This document shows positions 35,138 through 47,636 of a stretch of DNA of 64,000 nucleotides, piece after piece (the stretch's first letter is position 1; each line of letters opens with the position of its first letter). The stretch is from Gyromitra esculenta. Taxonomy: Eukaryota > Ascomycota > Pezizomycetes > Pezizales > Discinaceae. The position numbers and the translations under genes were made by a program. The stretch lies in contig JBCAML010000013.1 in NCBI GenBank assembly GCA_038503075.1, positions 992,001-1,056,000 of the forward strand, given 5' to 3'. The notes beneath the pieces are model-generated. The model did not search any database. It worked only from the letters and a program-made list of their open reading frames with translations, and was not told the DNA's origin.

Positions 35138-35250
35138 CCCGTAAATGACTGACGTTTGTGCACCGGGCTGGCTATGCATACCATAAAAAATCGCAAAAAA
35201 CGTACGGGGTACAGGCCCAGCCCAGTACACAAAAGTCAGTCATTTACGAG
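35138..35250. mobile_element. 113-bp hairpin element with TA flanks
   Basis: Nearly the whole element folds back. The left arm starts CCCGTAAATGACTGACGTTT and the right arm reads inward CTCGTAAATGACTGACTTTT, each ~37 bp with few mismatches, around a ~40-bp loop. TA lies at 35136-35137 and 35251-35252. Confidence 0.75.
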
Positions 35251-35381
35251 TAATCCTGACCTTTTATACAAATCTGTAAATGGAGCTAAAACGAGCAATC
35301 GCTTTCACATGCTGTAGATCAGCAACGCTAATTGGTCAAGTTACACCTTGGGAGTCGATCTAGGACAACTGTTATCGTATA

Positions 35382-35635
35382 CAGTTACGTCCAATAAGAC
35401 CCTGCGGTTTTAGAAGTACCACAATACAACGGGGTTAAGATTAATGGGCAGAAATCAACCAAAATATTTGATATTCAATGGAAAGAAAAAATATAAGACA
35501 GTTGACTACATATACAATTTATTTAAGTAGTAATAAAGGTAGAATAAAATTCTACTTTATTTTTAAAGAAGGTTTGTCATCACCTAGTTATATTGCGGTA
35601 CTTCAAAAACCGCAGGAACTTGTTGGACGCAACTA
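35382..35635. mobile_element. 254-bp MITE, family 1 copy B
   Basis: The same terminal repeat as copy A (CAGTTACGTCCAATAAGACC at left; right end reads GGTACTTCAAAAACCGCAGG outward), flanked by TA. It is more diverged than copy A: the right terminal base has changed (AACTA instead of AACTG). Confidence 0.8.
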
Positions 35636-36449
35636 TACATGGTTTCGCAAATCAACGCGAATCGACTAGGCATGTATTGTTGGGAGTCAAAGTAACTGGA
35701 GTCTAACTTAGCAACGAATACATCACGACGCAACTAAGCAGCTAAAGATAGTTATAAAATTAAGGTAGAAAATATAATAAATATCCAGCATATACGAATA
35801 TCTCATGGACCATTCTTCTGCCTCAAGAATTACTGAAAGAGGAGTTGAGGAATCATGTCCCATCGCGATGTATTAGCTGCTACGTCAAATTCCAGTTCTT
35901 TTCGACCCCCAACGATATCATACATTAACGCGAGTCCCGGCCGATCCCGGCCGAAACCAAATTACTTGCTTCGTCCTGAGAGCTCGCCTCTTCTCCGAGT
36001 AAATCCCTAAACGCCTGTTGCAAAGCTTCAGCTGTACAAGTGGTAACCTTGATACTTCAAATCATACATATGAGGCCAATACCTGCTTTGGCTTGAACCC
36101 GACTGTCAATGAATCGAGTCCTAAAAATCATGCCGGTAGGGTGAAGCACGGCGATAAAGAATAAAGAAAAAGAAACTAAAAAGAAACTAAAAGTAAAGAA
36201 ATCTGCAGATACCACAGTAATCCAAAACACAAAAGGAGTGTGACGCAAAGAACTCCGGTCCGGTAAAACTCCACATCATTGTTGTCGTCGCCGTCGTCGC
36301 CGTCATTTTATCGGCTCTGATTGCTAAAGCCATTCTAACTGTCGTTCGCACCAGAGCTTTGGGGTATTATATGCAAATAGCCCTTCTCCTTATGCATCCA
36401 AATGCCACAAACAGAAAAAAATAATTGAACCTGACAAAACCTCCACTTC
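35636..36449. other. Intergenic 3' of hymA
   Basis: AT-rich at first, then the 3' flank of hymA. A (GTCGTCGCC)-like word lies near 36280-36302. No gene was recognised. Confidence 0.5.
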
Positions 36450-38041
36450 TTAGGCGGAGACTACACCAGGCTGTATATGCTGTGATGGATAATTTCCGAG
36501 TTCAAGAATCTGTTTCATGAGGAAGCCTTTTTCATCGATAAATTGCTCATCCTCTATTGTTCAGAACGGTTAGTCAAGTTAGATCAATAAAAAATATTAT
36601 TGACTCGAAACATTATTCTGCACTCACCTCTTCGATCATCGTGAAACTTTGGTAAAAATGCGAGCAATTTTTCACGATTCTTGAGCAGAATATCTTGCAC
36701 AGGTTTTGACTTTTTGGGGTTTGCAACGAAAACCTATTGAGGGTTCATGAGCATTTGGGGTAAATAATAGAAGAGAGCTTAAATACCTTAAAGACATGAA
36801 ATGCTTCATACTGAATGTTCTTGCTTTTGTCCCTTAGCAAATTCATCGTCAATTTGAGGTGGTCGGGCGAGTCCACATAGGCAAGCATTATGTTGTAATT
36901 TGCCCTGTCCAGTAAGATTTCACCGAGAAGCTTGATAGATTGGCGCTTTGTGACATAGTTTGGAGAAATCAGGAGTGTGTTGTATTTCAAGAAGAACTAT
37001 GGGTTTTTTTGTTAGTATTAGCAGGTTTTATGTGCACATTGATTTGATGGGACGAAAGGAATCGAACAGCAGTAGGCATACTCTATCGTAGTTCTGGTTG
37101 AGAAACTGTGCAACCATTGGTTTATGCTTTGTCAATAATTCCTAGCCCCAATCGTTAATATCGTAACGATTTTCTACCATCTAGGCCTTGGAGAGCAAAC
37201 CCGAAAGGTGCCGAAGGCGTCGCTGGCAATATCAAAACTTCCTCCTTGTACATAATCAAAAAACCTCCAGAATCTTTCATCGTATAGTACCACTTGAGCC
37301 AGAGCTTGATGCTTAAAACTTTCTCGAAGGATCGTTCCGCAGTTGTTAGCAACATCCTTGTTTTCATAGCCTTTAACTAGCGTGATAAGGGTGTCCGGAC
37401 GGTTGTTATGCAGATAGTCCACAGTGGGGAACCGGTTGATAGGTTGAGGGCAATATCGGAGGAGCCCATTGAAAAGCGCGGTGACGTCTTTCTTGGCCTA
37501 AAGAGGTTTGATGGTTAATTGATTGAAACTGGCGTGGATCGGGGTGATGAGGTAGTTGGCGAGGATATCTCGAAACTAAATAGATACGGCAGAGCGTTTA
37601 CCTCAAAATCCAACCTGTATAGATTATTCGCTAGTAATGGGAGCAAATCAATTGCATAGACCTCCTGGGCAAGAACTTGCACTTGGTCCGGAATGGGGTC
37701 GGTTTCTGTCTCACAAGCTGTTAGTTGCACAGCTCTAAAGACTAACAACTGTAGAATATGCTCTAATTTCTGCTCACGATAAGGAATAACGAGAGGACGA
37801 GAATAAACGAACCTGCATTTCCTTGCAATACGACCTTCATCTGAGCTAATAGCCGCGAGACTTCCTCAGATGCCTGAGAGACAATCTGTTCTTAACACTT
37901 CTTGCAATCACCTTATTCTAGAAGGAGTTGGCTCACACGTCGTTTCTCAAGCGGAAGATCCATGCGTGATATAGACTCTCGAACTGCTCGCACAAGGTCC
38001 TGGGGCGTCTTCTGACGGTTCCTGCCAAAGAGGAATGACAT
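36450..38041 (-). CDS. hymA: Mo25/HymA scaffold protein, eight exons
   Basis: Minus-strand exons: 37937-38041, 37813-37873, 37602-37705, 37201-37497, 37082-37141, 36787-36996, 36628-36733, 36450-36553, giving 348 residues, the normal Mo25 size (~340). Mo25 is an ARM/HEAT-like helical scaffold that activates germinal-centre and NDR-pathway kinases; in Aspergillus hymA it is needed for conidiophore development, and in yeast Hym1 works in the RAM morphogenesis network. Recognisable blocks: [136 protein letters not shown]. All introns are GT..AG, and every junction restores conserved sequence. Confidence 0.95.
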
Positions 38042-38714
38042 AGTGGCTGCGAGACTGGAGAAATGGAGACGGCAAGGGTCTGGTGGACAAGAACTAGGAG
38101 AGGTTGCCGTGCAAGAGAAAGAGGTAAAATTGAGATAACGATAGCTAGAGGAGCAAAGGCTGTGACGCAACAACGGAAACCTAGTGTTCGGATAGCAAGT
38201 GGGGAGGGGAGGAGTGTTTACTGGTTCTCGTGTCAGGATTGAAGTGGAGGGTAACAGCATCAACCACCCAGAAACCGTAGTCTTGGCATGGAAATATGCC
38301 ATGTATCCTCATAACAGCGTTGCTTCAGGGATGGCTTTTTGCAAAAATAAGAAGATGTTCTGTGTATGTTTGGAATATCTGGTAACGTAAGATATTGCGT
38401 GTATGGACATAGCTGAATAGCCAATACAGACGTTTTTATGATGGAGCAATACACATATGTATATTACCACAGGATAACACCTAAAACACAAGTTATCCCT
38501 ATGAAAATATAAGTTTCTTATACCTACGGATAAACTCTACCTGATGTTTCAGCTAGAAACAGGGTAGAGCTTTTGCCGGAGGCGAGGGCGCATGTAACAT
38601 GAGATACCTGTACCTTGGATATACTTTTCTCTTTATTCCTCTCCAGGAGCGAAACCCGCGAGATCTGATTAACCTTTCTTGAAATTATGGACTTTAGAGC
38701 CATATATATATGTA
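38042..38714. other. hymA promoter region
   Basis: The upstream region of hymA on the minus strand, including an AT-rich stretch with ATATATATAT just before the next element. No gene was recognised. Confidence 0.5.
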
Positions 38715-38972
38715 CAGTTGTAATTGCGTTCAACAAGTCCCCGCGGTTTTTGAAGTACCACAACAAAACAAATGATGTCAGGCCCCCTCTAAAAAATAAG
38801 AAAATATACCCTTGCTTTAAAAACACAATAAAGAAGATAGCCCCATCGTTCTATTGAGTTTTTATCGCCGCACAAGAAGAGAAGGCTGTGATAGCTTTTT
38901 TTTTGGTTGAATTCCATGTTGTTTCATCGCGTTGTGGTACCCCAAAAACCGCAGTCTTTTTGGGCGCAACTG
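38715..38972. mobile_element. 258-bp MITE, family 1 copy C
   Basis: Terminal repeats are related to copies A and B (CAGTTG, GCGTTCAACAAG, GCGGTTTTTGAAGTACCACA at left; right end reads GCGCAACTG outward). TA flanks at 38713-38714 and 38973-38974. The left end has a small insertion (TAATT) after CAGTTG. It is the most diverged of the three copies. Confidence 0.8.
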
Positions 38973-41087
38973 TACAAGTGTATGGGGTGTGAAGTTGGAA
39001 CGGTCAGGGCACAGAAAAACAATTTTTCGTAACCTAATCGTTGTAGCTGAATATTAGGCTCGTTCCCATCCCTACTGTCTATGGCTGCTACCCTACGGTA
39101 CGCAGCAAGCTGCGCAGTGGGGCTGGGCACGAGACTAGCTGAATATCCTAACCATACCAACTCTACACCATACACTTAAGCTGTACCAAGGGGTGCGGAA
39201 AAGCAACGCACATTTTGGCTTAGCTACGCCCAAACAGCACCCAAACACCCAATTTTGCGACAGTGTAAAACACAATATAAGTGAATGTTTTATTGATAGC
39301 CTTGATTAGCCACCCTCCGGGGCAAAATATCTAGCTTTACTTTGTGAAAAATGCACATATTAAGTAAAGAGAACATGAGATTATCAATTTTTAGTTTCTT
39401 ACATGGCTTAAATTACTCGGTTTAACTCCCATTCAAAAAATTTCATACTATCTAGTTGTGTGGTTGTTGAGAATTGAGGGAATATGAATCACTTACCCAC
39501 GCCGTGCTCCTTAGTACATTACTATAGATAAACGTTGTCTTTGAGTGTAAGGTGTATCGTTTTTGGGTATATATACATGTATGTTTGTTGGCCGCTAATT
39601 GCATACGTGTATAGGTGTATTGAAGTATGCTTTACAGAACTACATGGAGTTGGTTTTGTTGGCTCCAGTGTGACAGTTTTTTAAATTTGAACAACAATCC
39701 ATGCAGTTACGGTTTCCTTGTAAAATATCGAATTGCTGCCAACTGTGGGGTGGGTATAGGTACGTATGATTCATCATTATCCGAGAGCACAGCCAGGCAC
39801 TAGGGAATTTTTTTTTTGCAGCTTAACCGCAGTGGCCGAAGATCCTGGACATTTCAAATCCATCTCTGTGTGTTTGTGCTCGTGTTCTACAATAAGCACC
39901 TGAAAATGCCTTTTGGTGGCAACGTCTTTCAATTCGCCCTGCTGTTGCGCTTCGCAATTTGGCTGGCCGGAATCGTGCCCTTGTTTCTAGGTACTTATGG
40001 AGAGAGCACGAGTATATGTAATACTCTAGAGTAGATGTATATAGCTACTTTATGTTGGCGAAATAAATATAGTAAGCTATGAATAAGTAGTGGCAAAATG
40101 GGATTTCTCGTCAGAAGATATCCAACTCGGCAAGCTGACCCTAACCCAACACGCGTCAGGGGTTAGGTGTCAGCTAACTCTATTAGGCGATGGGCGCGCA
40201 TCCCTGGGCAGGAAAAGAAGGGCACCATTGGGCGAACCGGAGCATTGGAACGTGGGTGGCAGAAGAGCCCAACCACATTTACTGCGTGGCCTGGGTAGCA
40301 TCCATCCTCATCCTTCTCATCGCCCTCATCCTCGGCCGAGCCTCTCGCGTGAGTGCCGCCCCTGTTCCTGCTTCTACCTACGCCGAGGCTCTTACAGCGC
40401 TCTGGCTGTTTGGCGAACCTTCAGCCCGGCTTCCTGCCGTCGCCGTCGCCGTCGCCATCGCCGCCGCCATCGCCGCTCGCTGCCCACGGTCTCGGATTTT
40501 CGCTCGTTCCTCTTTGTAGTGTTCTTAATCCTCCTCTTTGTCCCCGTTCCCAGTCAACCGGTAATTGGCAGATCAAACGTCGCACCTATTCGGAAAAAAT
40601 AAAATAAAATAAAATAGAATAGAATAGAATAAAACTAAAACTAAAACCAAAACCAAAACACAAAAACTACAAAACAAGAAAACAACACCGAAAACACGGA
40701 AACGAAAAACAAACAGCAAAAGTAGACAATAGTTTCTTCGCCAGCACCCATCATCCCCCGATCCCGATCCCGATACTTTACTTTCTTTACAGGAAGCCGT
40801 CTCGGCTTTGTCCGGTTGCCTATACCTGTTCGCTTTTACCCTGAGGGCAGTTATGCTATTTTGTCGAAATTCACGGTAGCGGTCCGGTCCCCAACTCTCA
40901 ATCAATTTTCTTGACCCTGGAGACGGGAGAGGCGACCTCGTTGGGGTCCTATCCTCCGCCTCTACTAGTTGTATCGGCACTTCTCGTTGCTATCCATTTT
41001 TATTGACAGCCATCGTCATCAGCACTTCACCCGATCTCCCTGGCTCCTCCTGTTCCGGAGCCCTCCTCGTTGGCGTTGGCGTTGGCG
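38973..41087. other. Long upstream region of lte1
   Basis: AT-rich to about 40080, then a GC-richer block (40140-40560). This block contains an open frame (40190-40519, plus) with one hydrophobic stretch and an Ala/Val-rich low-complexity end encoded by CGCCGTCGC repeats; I do not recognise it and rate it weak. An AAAAT/AGAAT pentanucleotide tract (about 40596-40640) and A-rich sequence follow. The last few hundred bases may be lte1 leader. Confidence 0.4.
40596..40640. repeat. (AAAAT/GAATA)n pentanucleotide microsatellite
   Basis: Tandem AAAAT units grade into AGAAT units, followed by AAACT/AACC-type A-rich sequence. Confidence 0.85.
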
Positions 41088-44000
41088 ATGGATGAATCTC
41101 CGCCCGAAGTGTTTGCTGATTCCCCGCCGCCGCCGAGACATCAACATCATCCAAGACGAAGACTCGAAAGAAAGTTCGCTGGCCCAACCGTCCCCCCCAC
41201 GAGGAGTCCAGAAGGGAAACGGCAGAATGCTAGGCTAGATGGCCCGAAGTCTGGCATCGAGCGACCGCGGCCGAAGGAGCCGAACTTAGTGTCTAATGTG
41301 ACGGGTGTTCAGACTCATGCCAATCGTGGTCAACAGTTTACTGTTGGGAACATCAGCAATGGTTTGATATACTTAAGGTATCATATTACCCTCTATCTTC
41401 GCTTTGTTCTTCTTTGTCCCTCTCCAAGCTTCGCATGATTCGCTGTCCGTGCTATATCGAACCTGAAGAGAAGAGCTAGGTTTCATACTAGGGACTCGAG
41501 CTTCTTGAGGTACACTTTCGTTGAGAGGGGAAATGTGGACGGAAAAAGTCTTGGAAATATTCTTCCTACTGATTTGTATTCGTGATTGTTGGAGTAGACC
41601 GGTTATTCGACCAGCGCACGACCTCCAGCAGAAATTCGTATTGCCCCCCAACACCCCACCGAGCTCGGCTGAAGAAAGAGACGTCAAGGGTTGGCGGCAA
41701 GAGCATGTAAACGGGATCGACCAGCAAGCCAAGGAGCAGCTGCCTCCGACACCTCCCCCCAAAACACCCCCCAGAACAAGGTGTGGGGACGAGGATAGGT
41801 CAGACCTCTTCATCAAATCCTCCCCACCAATACCGCGCACCAGACATCATCGTGCCCACTCATACAGCACTATCAATGACAACTGCCCATCTTTTAAATC
41901 CCCGGATTTCGGAGCATTTCGGATGAAGATTAATCAGGTTGATGGGTTTACTGGAGAACGGGAGAGGCCAAGGACAGCGGGCCATCAAGATTCTTTCCAG
42001 ACCCTCGATGTTCAGATTCCCCATTACAATTTGGGCTCCCCGCATTTCTCACCCAATGGCACGCCTTTTCTTTACGGCGCGTCAAGCCTACACGTCCCGT
42101 CACTCCAAGGCGAGCTTGGTACTGCATCGACCATTTCCCAACAAGCAGATTTTCGATGGCTCTGGCCTGGGGCTGATCCAACTTCGCTCTTACCTTCCTC
42201 CATTCCAAGCCCCATGCACAGCCCTTCGATTATCTCCTCCCCCACGCCAGACATTCGAGTTCCTCTCGTATCTCTGTCTTCTCTTATATCGTCTTCTTCA
42301 CAACGACGAATCGGTCCTGAAATTTTTGATGAGCTTTCTTTTCCTCCAAGCTCCGAAGATCCGCTTATAGTGCGGTATGATCCTCGCACTCAAGAAATTA
42401 GCGCGGCTATACCGGGGCGGATAATATCCCAGATAACCTCTGCGAAGTTTGTGGATTACCATCTTTTGTCCGACTTTTTCCTCACGTTTCGCTTGTTCAT
42501 GTCACCGTCTGATCTTGTCGCTTACCTGATCACAAGACTGCGTTGGGCCTTCAACCGAGATGATGATACTGGAAGAGTGGTACGGGTACGAACTTTTGTT
42601 GCTATCAGACACTGGCTGCTGAATTATTTTGCCGATGATTTTGTGCCCTCCTTACCTTTGAGGGAACAATTTGTCAGAGCGATGAACGAGTTGTCGAGTA
42701 CGGTTCGTGATGGCGGTAATCCCTCAGATATGAAGATTATCCGGGAACTTAAGAGATGCTGGAGAAGAACTTGTGTGTTGTATTGGGATGCCCCGATATA
42801 TGCCGAAATTAGCATTGATCATGATATTATACCAGGTGGTGCTCCTGGCGTGAGATATAATTCTTCGCGGCCGCCGTCATCAATTTTAAGGCCACGAACA
42901 GCAGCGCCCAGGCTTGAGTCATTGCTACCCGACCACAGCTCCGGGACGGATGCATTCATTAAACAAGTCGTAGAGGCTCCGGCAACGCCGAAGGATCTAA
43001 GAGAACAGTCACTTCGTTTCATTTCACGACCATCGACTGGTTCTAGCAACGAGCGGATAAAGACGCCTTCTCTTCCTTGTTTCGCCCCGGAGCGTGCGTC
43101 AATTATAAGTCGGGCTACCCCACCAACTCAGTCCGCCTATTCTCTTGTAAAGCTAAAACCTACAAAAGCACATACGCCGGCAGGTGCAATGAGCACAGTT
43201 GAGGATGCAGGTAGAAAACCTCGACCGTCACCTCACAAACGGTCTGGGTCATTTTCGGATGCGTTGAGAGACACTCGTCAACCACTGCCACTGCCAAAAT
43301 CTCTTGCACGGTCAACTCATTTACTAATGGCCTTCCCATATGCCGGATCGCTTGTGAGAGGAAACTTATTTCCACCGACACCTGCACATGTTGAAGTTAT
43401 CGCACCATCAACACCGGTCAATGAGTTAGCTAGTCTTGCTGCGCTCACTACATTTAATTCATCTAATAGCGGTACAGTGGCGACAAGACCCCCGCGAAGA
43501 ACACACGACCCCATGGGCGTGAATAAGAGTGCCAGTGGGCCAGGAATGAAGAAGTTCTTGGGAAGTGTAAGGAGAGCACTTAGTGGGAAAGTTGGTGGTA
43601 ATGTAAGTGGTAGTACAATACAATCAGCAGTCAGACCTCTTCGCCATAAATCTCCACTGGGGGTAACACCAGAAAACCTGTCCGTAGCAAGGTTTATGGT
43701 TGCAAATGCATCTGGAGGTAATGTACGTATGCAAGGGGATTCAAAGGCTGCTAGGATTGATTTGCTTGGGGCTGGAGTCGTAGAAGCCTTTGAGAAAGCA
43801 ATTCAAGAGGAGATGGCTGCAGAGGAGATCGGCTGGGAGCAAGAAGAATTTGCTCTTGTAGGCGGAGAAGAGAGTTTCCAACAAAACGACGAAGTTAAGC
43901 TGGACGGAATGATCGACAGTCATATGGATGAAATGGTGGAAGTAGGAAGTAATGTTAGCCAGGATGGAAGCGCATCACTGCAGCTTGCTGGTATTTCGCC

Positions 44001-46549
44001 TTCACGGTCAACGGCGAAACAAATAAATATCGATGACAACAGCAGTTCACCTCGCAGCCTCCCGCCCTCAAAAATAAAATCTTCGCTATCAAATTTGTTG
44101 AACGAAGATGGTCGACTGTATCAGGATAAAGGCTCATCGATAGAAACCGATTCAATCGTGTTCTCAGGGAATTCTCGGCTGCCTCGCCGAAGCAAATCGT
44201 TTTCTTTTGAGAGCTTCCAGCGAAACCCTGGTGTATCCGAACCTGCTGGAGTAGACAACAGATCTTTGCATTCTGCGCGATCTTTCTCCATTAAACGGAT
44301 AAATTCGGGCCGCAGCCAATATAGCGCTGGAATGGATAACATCTCAGAGAAATTTGGCTATCTAAGCTTCGAAGAGGATAGGCGGAAGTGTGGCCTCCAA
44401 CCTTCAAGAATGTTACGGCGTAGGCCTGGGGGTGATTTGAGGGCCGCCGCTACTATGGGTGACTTGGACATGCCAAGACCGAGGTCTACAGGTTCTGTTG
44501 GGACCGCAACTTTCTCTACAGCAGATACATTTGGAGTTTCGATATATCATAGACCTACTTCAACGATAGCAACCTCAAGAGCCAATACTCCACACCAACA
44601 GTTTCTGACAGGGGTTGTTTCTCTCGGAGCCGTGGCTCGAGGTGGGGGCGTCCCAAAACTAAGAAATTTCGATTCCTCAGGACGGTTGTCAGTTGCTCGT
44701 TCTCTGGGATTGGATCCCAAAGTCTCCTTTGAAGCTGGTGTCCAGAAGCTGCGGGATCTTCCAGACACTGAAAGCGATGATGGCGGAATTGAAGTCGCCC
44801 TGATGAAGTTGGAAGGCACCTACCAAAAGAAGAAGTTAGAAAAACCCCCCTCCAGGGATACAAAACCTTCTGAGCATCTTTTATCAGTTAAGTCTCATGA
44901 ATTGCAAGATTCTTCGTTATTTGTGGTTGGCGACCTTGGACCTGAGAGAACGTTTGGACTAGATGGCGTCGATGATGAGGATTATTTAAAAAGAATGAAG
45001 AGAAGACAAAAGCAGGTTTTTGATCATGTTCCACTACAAACACTGCCAACTGGAGGGGAAAGGTCAGATGCCCAATCGATGGATATTGAGTCGACAAAGA
45101 TTGCTATGACTGATGAGGAATCAGAAGGGTCAGTACCGATTCTCGAGAGGGGTTTATCGATCAATACATTCCATTTCCGGGAGACTATAATGTCGAATCA
45201 GTCGATTAATACACACCACCGTGCATTATCTAGTGGATCAGCAGTGGTTATGCATCGCGGGCTATCACCGCGTCCTTCACCGAACGATACTGCCTTGCGA
45301 AGTGTAGATTCAGGGCTAGAAGGGCACTTGAAATCACGAGAGCGTGCCAGAGACGATATCAGCGAGATCTCGTCGGAATTATCATTCAGGGAAGCCCAAC
45401 CAGAAACGAGCTCTCCTTCGGTGTTTCCGCCGATGCAGCCAGGCACAATCATCGCAGAGCTCGGAATACCATCACATCCACTTCGACACCCCCCATCTCC
45501 CCCGCTCACTTTAGATCAGAAACCATCCAATTCTCTTGATCAGAAAAGTTTCGTTAAAAATAAGCCTAACTTTCCCGCACAGAGTTCTCGTGCTGAGACA
45601 TACCAGAGTTCTGCTCCCTTGGGAGAGAAGCCAAGTAATTATACGGACAGTCCGATTCGACCTTCTTCTATCCATTTACCGTTTATCCTTGCTTATGATT
45701 CAGAGCTCCTTGCAAAGCAATTCACTTTAATAGAAAAAGACGCATTAATGGAAGTAGATTGGAAAGAACTAGTTGAGCTGAGATGGAGCCAAACAAGCTC
45801 AGCAGTTAGGGATTGGGTAGAGTTCTTGAATTCAAAAGATATTAGAGGGGTTGAGGTGGTTATCGCAAGGTTTAATCTGGTAAGTCCCCTAGCAGTATGT
45901 TAGATGCATCTTATTAACTCACGATAGATGTGCAAATGGGCAAGATCCGAAATAGTCATGACGAAGGACATTCGTGAGAGAGCCAAAACAGTTGTGAAAT
46001 TAATCCATATTGCTGCGCATGCGCGGAGACTCCAAAACTTTGCAACAATGTATCAAATAACAATTGCGCTCCTGACGGCAGACGTGGCACGTTTACGAAG
46101 GACATGGACTTTGGTTTCTCCTGCAGACTTGAGTACGTTCAAGGAAATGGAAGCTCTAGTTCAACCAGTACGAAATTTTCACAATCTCCGAACGGAAATG
46201 GAAAAGGTCACAGGAGAATCGGGCTGTATACCCTTTGTTGGTATGACACCTCATTTCCAGAACAGGAGGTTAAGGATTAACCAAAATCTTATTCCTAGGC
46301 ATTTTTACGCATGACTTAATTCTCAATGCCCAGCGCCCATTGCTTATTGCCGCATCACCAACAACTGAACCGCTAGTTAATTTTGAACGTCATCGGACCA
46401 CAGCAGCTATCGTTAAGAGACTTCTTCGGTTAATCGAAGCATCGCATAAGTATGATTTCAAAGCTGTTGATGGTGTTTGCGAACGATGCCTTTGGATCGC
46501 TTCTCTTTCGGACGAAGAGATACGGGATCTGAGTAAGGGCTTAGACTAG
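41088..46549 (+). CDS. lte1: Lte1-type guanine nucleotide exchange factor (mitotic exit), four exons
   Basis: Exons 41088-41377, 41598-45879, 45928-46240, 46299-46549 give 1,711 residues. A RasGEF N-terminal motif lies at about residues 350-470 (DPLIVRYDPRTQEISAAIP, GRIISQITSAKFVDYHLLSD, FFLTFRLFMSPSDLVAYLI). The RasGEF catalytic domain is the last ~255 residues (LPFILAYDSELLAKQFTLIE, ELVELRWSQ, FNLMCKWARSEIV, HNLRTEMEK, FVGIFTHDLILNA). About 1,000 residues between them are Ser/Pro-rich and probably disordered. This layout, a RasGEF_N far N-terminal and a degenerate RasGEF at the end, is that of Lte1, which promotes mitotic exit in budding yeast; a Cdc25-type RasGEF would carry an SH3 domain, which is absent here. 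The first exon (MDESPPEVFADSPPPP) is chosen because splicing at AG|A joins IYLR to PVIRP; the 220-bp first intron is the least certain part. Confidence 0.88.
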
Positions 46550-47636
46550 TTCAGTTTCATTTATTCTACGACTTCGTGTTCTATCTTTATTTTCACTTTC
46601 TGTTTATTGCATAATAGGTAAAGCGGGTTAATTTTCGGTGTCGTGTAAGAAATAGTTGAGGTTCGGGTTCTCGGTTTTCTTATTTCCGTGTTTGTCCTTT
46701 CTATGGCGAATTTATTTATTGGTCTTGGGTATCTAGTTTGGTTTTTCTTGCATTGCATTTTCTTGATTAATTGGGGTTATTTGCTTAGGCGTTTCTGCGC
46801 TTTTAAGACTGCTGAATAGCATTGGCCACTCGCTGGTTTTGTAAATGGGGCGGTATTTTTCTTGTTCAATTTTTTCTTGCTTTTTATTGATATCGCTTCA
46901 TGGTTGATGATTTTCTGACTTCCTGACTTTTGCAATTACTTGTATATTTTAGTCACCTCTATACTCCTTGTGTCTTCATCTTTTTCAGAGTGGTGGATGA
47001 TCCCATAGAGCCTGCTTTCGGGTATATAGAGGTGTATTATTTGCCTTACGATTCCCTAAAGGTTTTGTTCACGCTATAGCTTCTGTTGCATGTGGCATTC
47101 TTGTACCTAGATAAAACAATGAAATAATGATTTAACCAAAAAAATACCCCCCTTACGATTCCCTACTTATATCCGGTTGAAACACTATATCAGGTATTAC
47201 TGTATCATGTAGCAAAAAATTGTTCCTATTCTCACATACGTATCTTTAGAGTGTATAAAGACGAGTCATTGGATTTAAGACAACCTACGCGGGTTTGAAA
47301 AGGGGATATGTGCCATGTCTATCTAGGTATGCGTAACTCACAAGTTAGCCTAGAATTTATAAATAAAGATATCGTACAAACGTAACCTGATCACGCTTGT
47401 GGTCTGTTGTCGAGGTCTCACGGATTGCAATGGCCGAACAAGTTGAGCCAAGCTAAAAACACGGCTATGTGGACCGGGAATATTTCGGCGTTGAGGATAT
47501 GTATTCAATCTGGCGAGCAAATGGTTGATCTAACATTACACAAATATAGCGGACATGATATAGTCCTGACAAGCATAGCTAGAATACGACGGATTATGTT
47601 AAGAGCCCCGCCCCCGCAAATTGGCAAACCCTGCTG
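46550..47636. other. Intergenic between convergent lte1 and med4
   Basis: T-rich 3' flank of lte1, then AT-rich sequence. The word TTACGATTCCCTA occurs twice (about 47045 and 47152). No gene was recognised. Confidence 0.5.

Noticed and set aside
39825..39885. tRNA-like words (AACCGCAGTGGCCGA... TTTCAAATCC)
   Set aside because: The B-box does not fit GGTTCRANNCC, and no acceptor stem or cloverleaf could be formed.
40190..40519. 109-codon frame with a hydrophobic stretch upstream of lte1
   Set aside because: The second half is Ala/Val/Arg low complexity from GCC/GTC repeats, and it lies in the probable lte1 leader; no family recognised.
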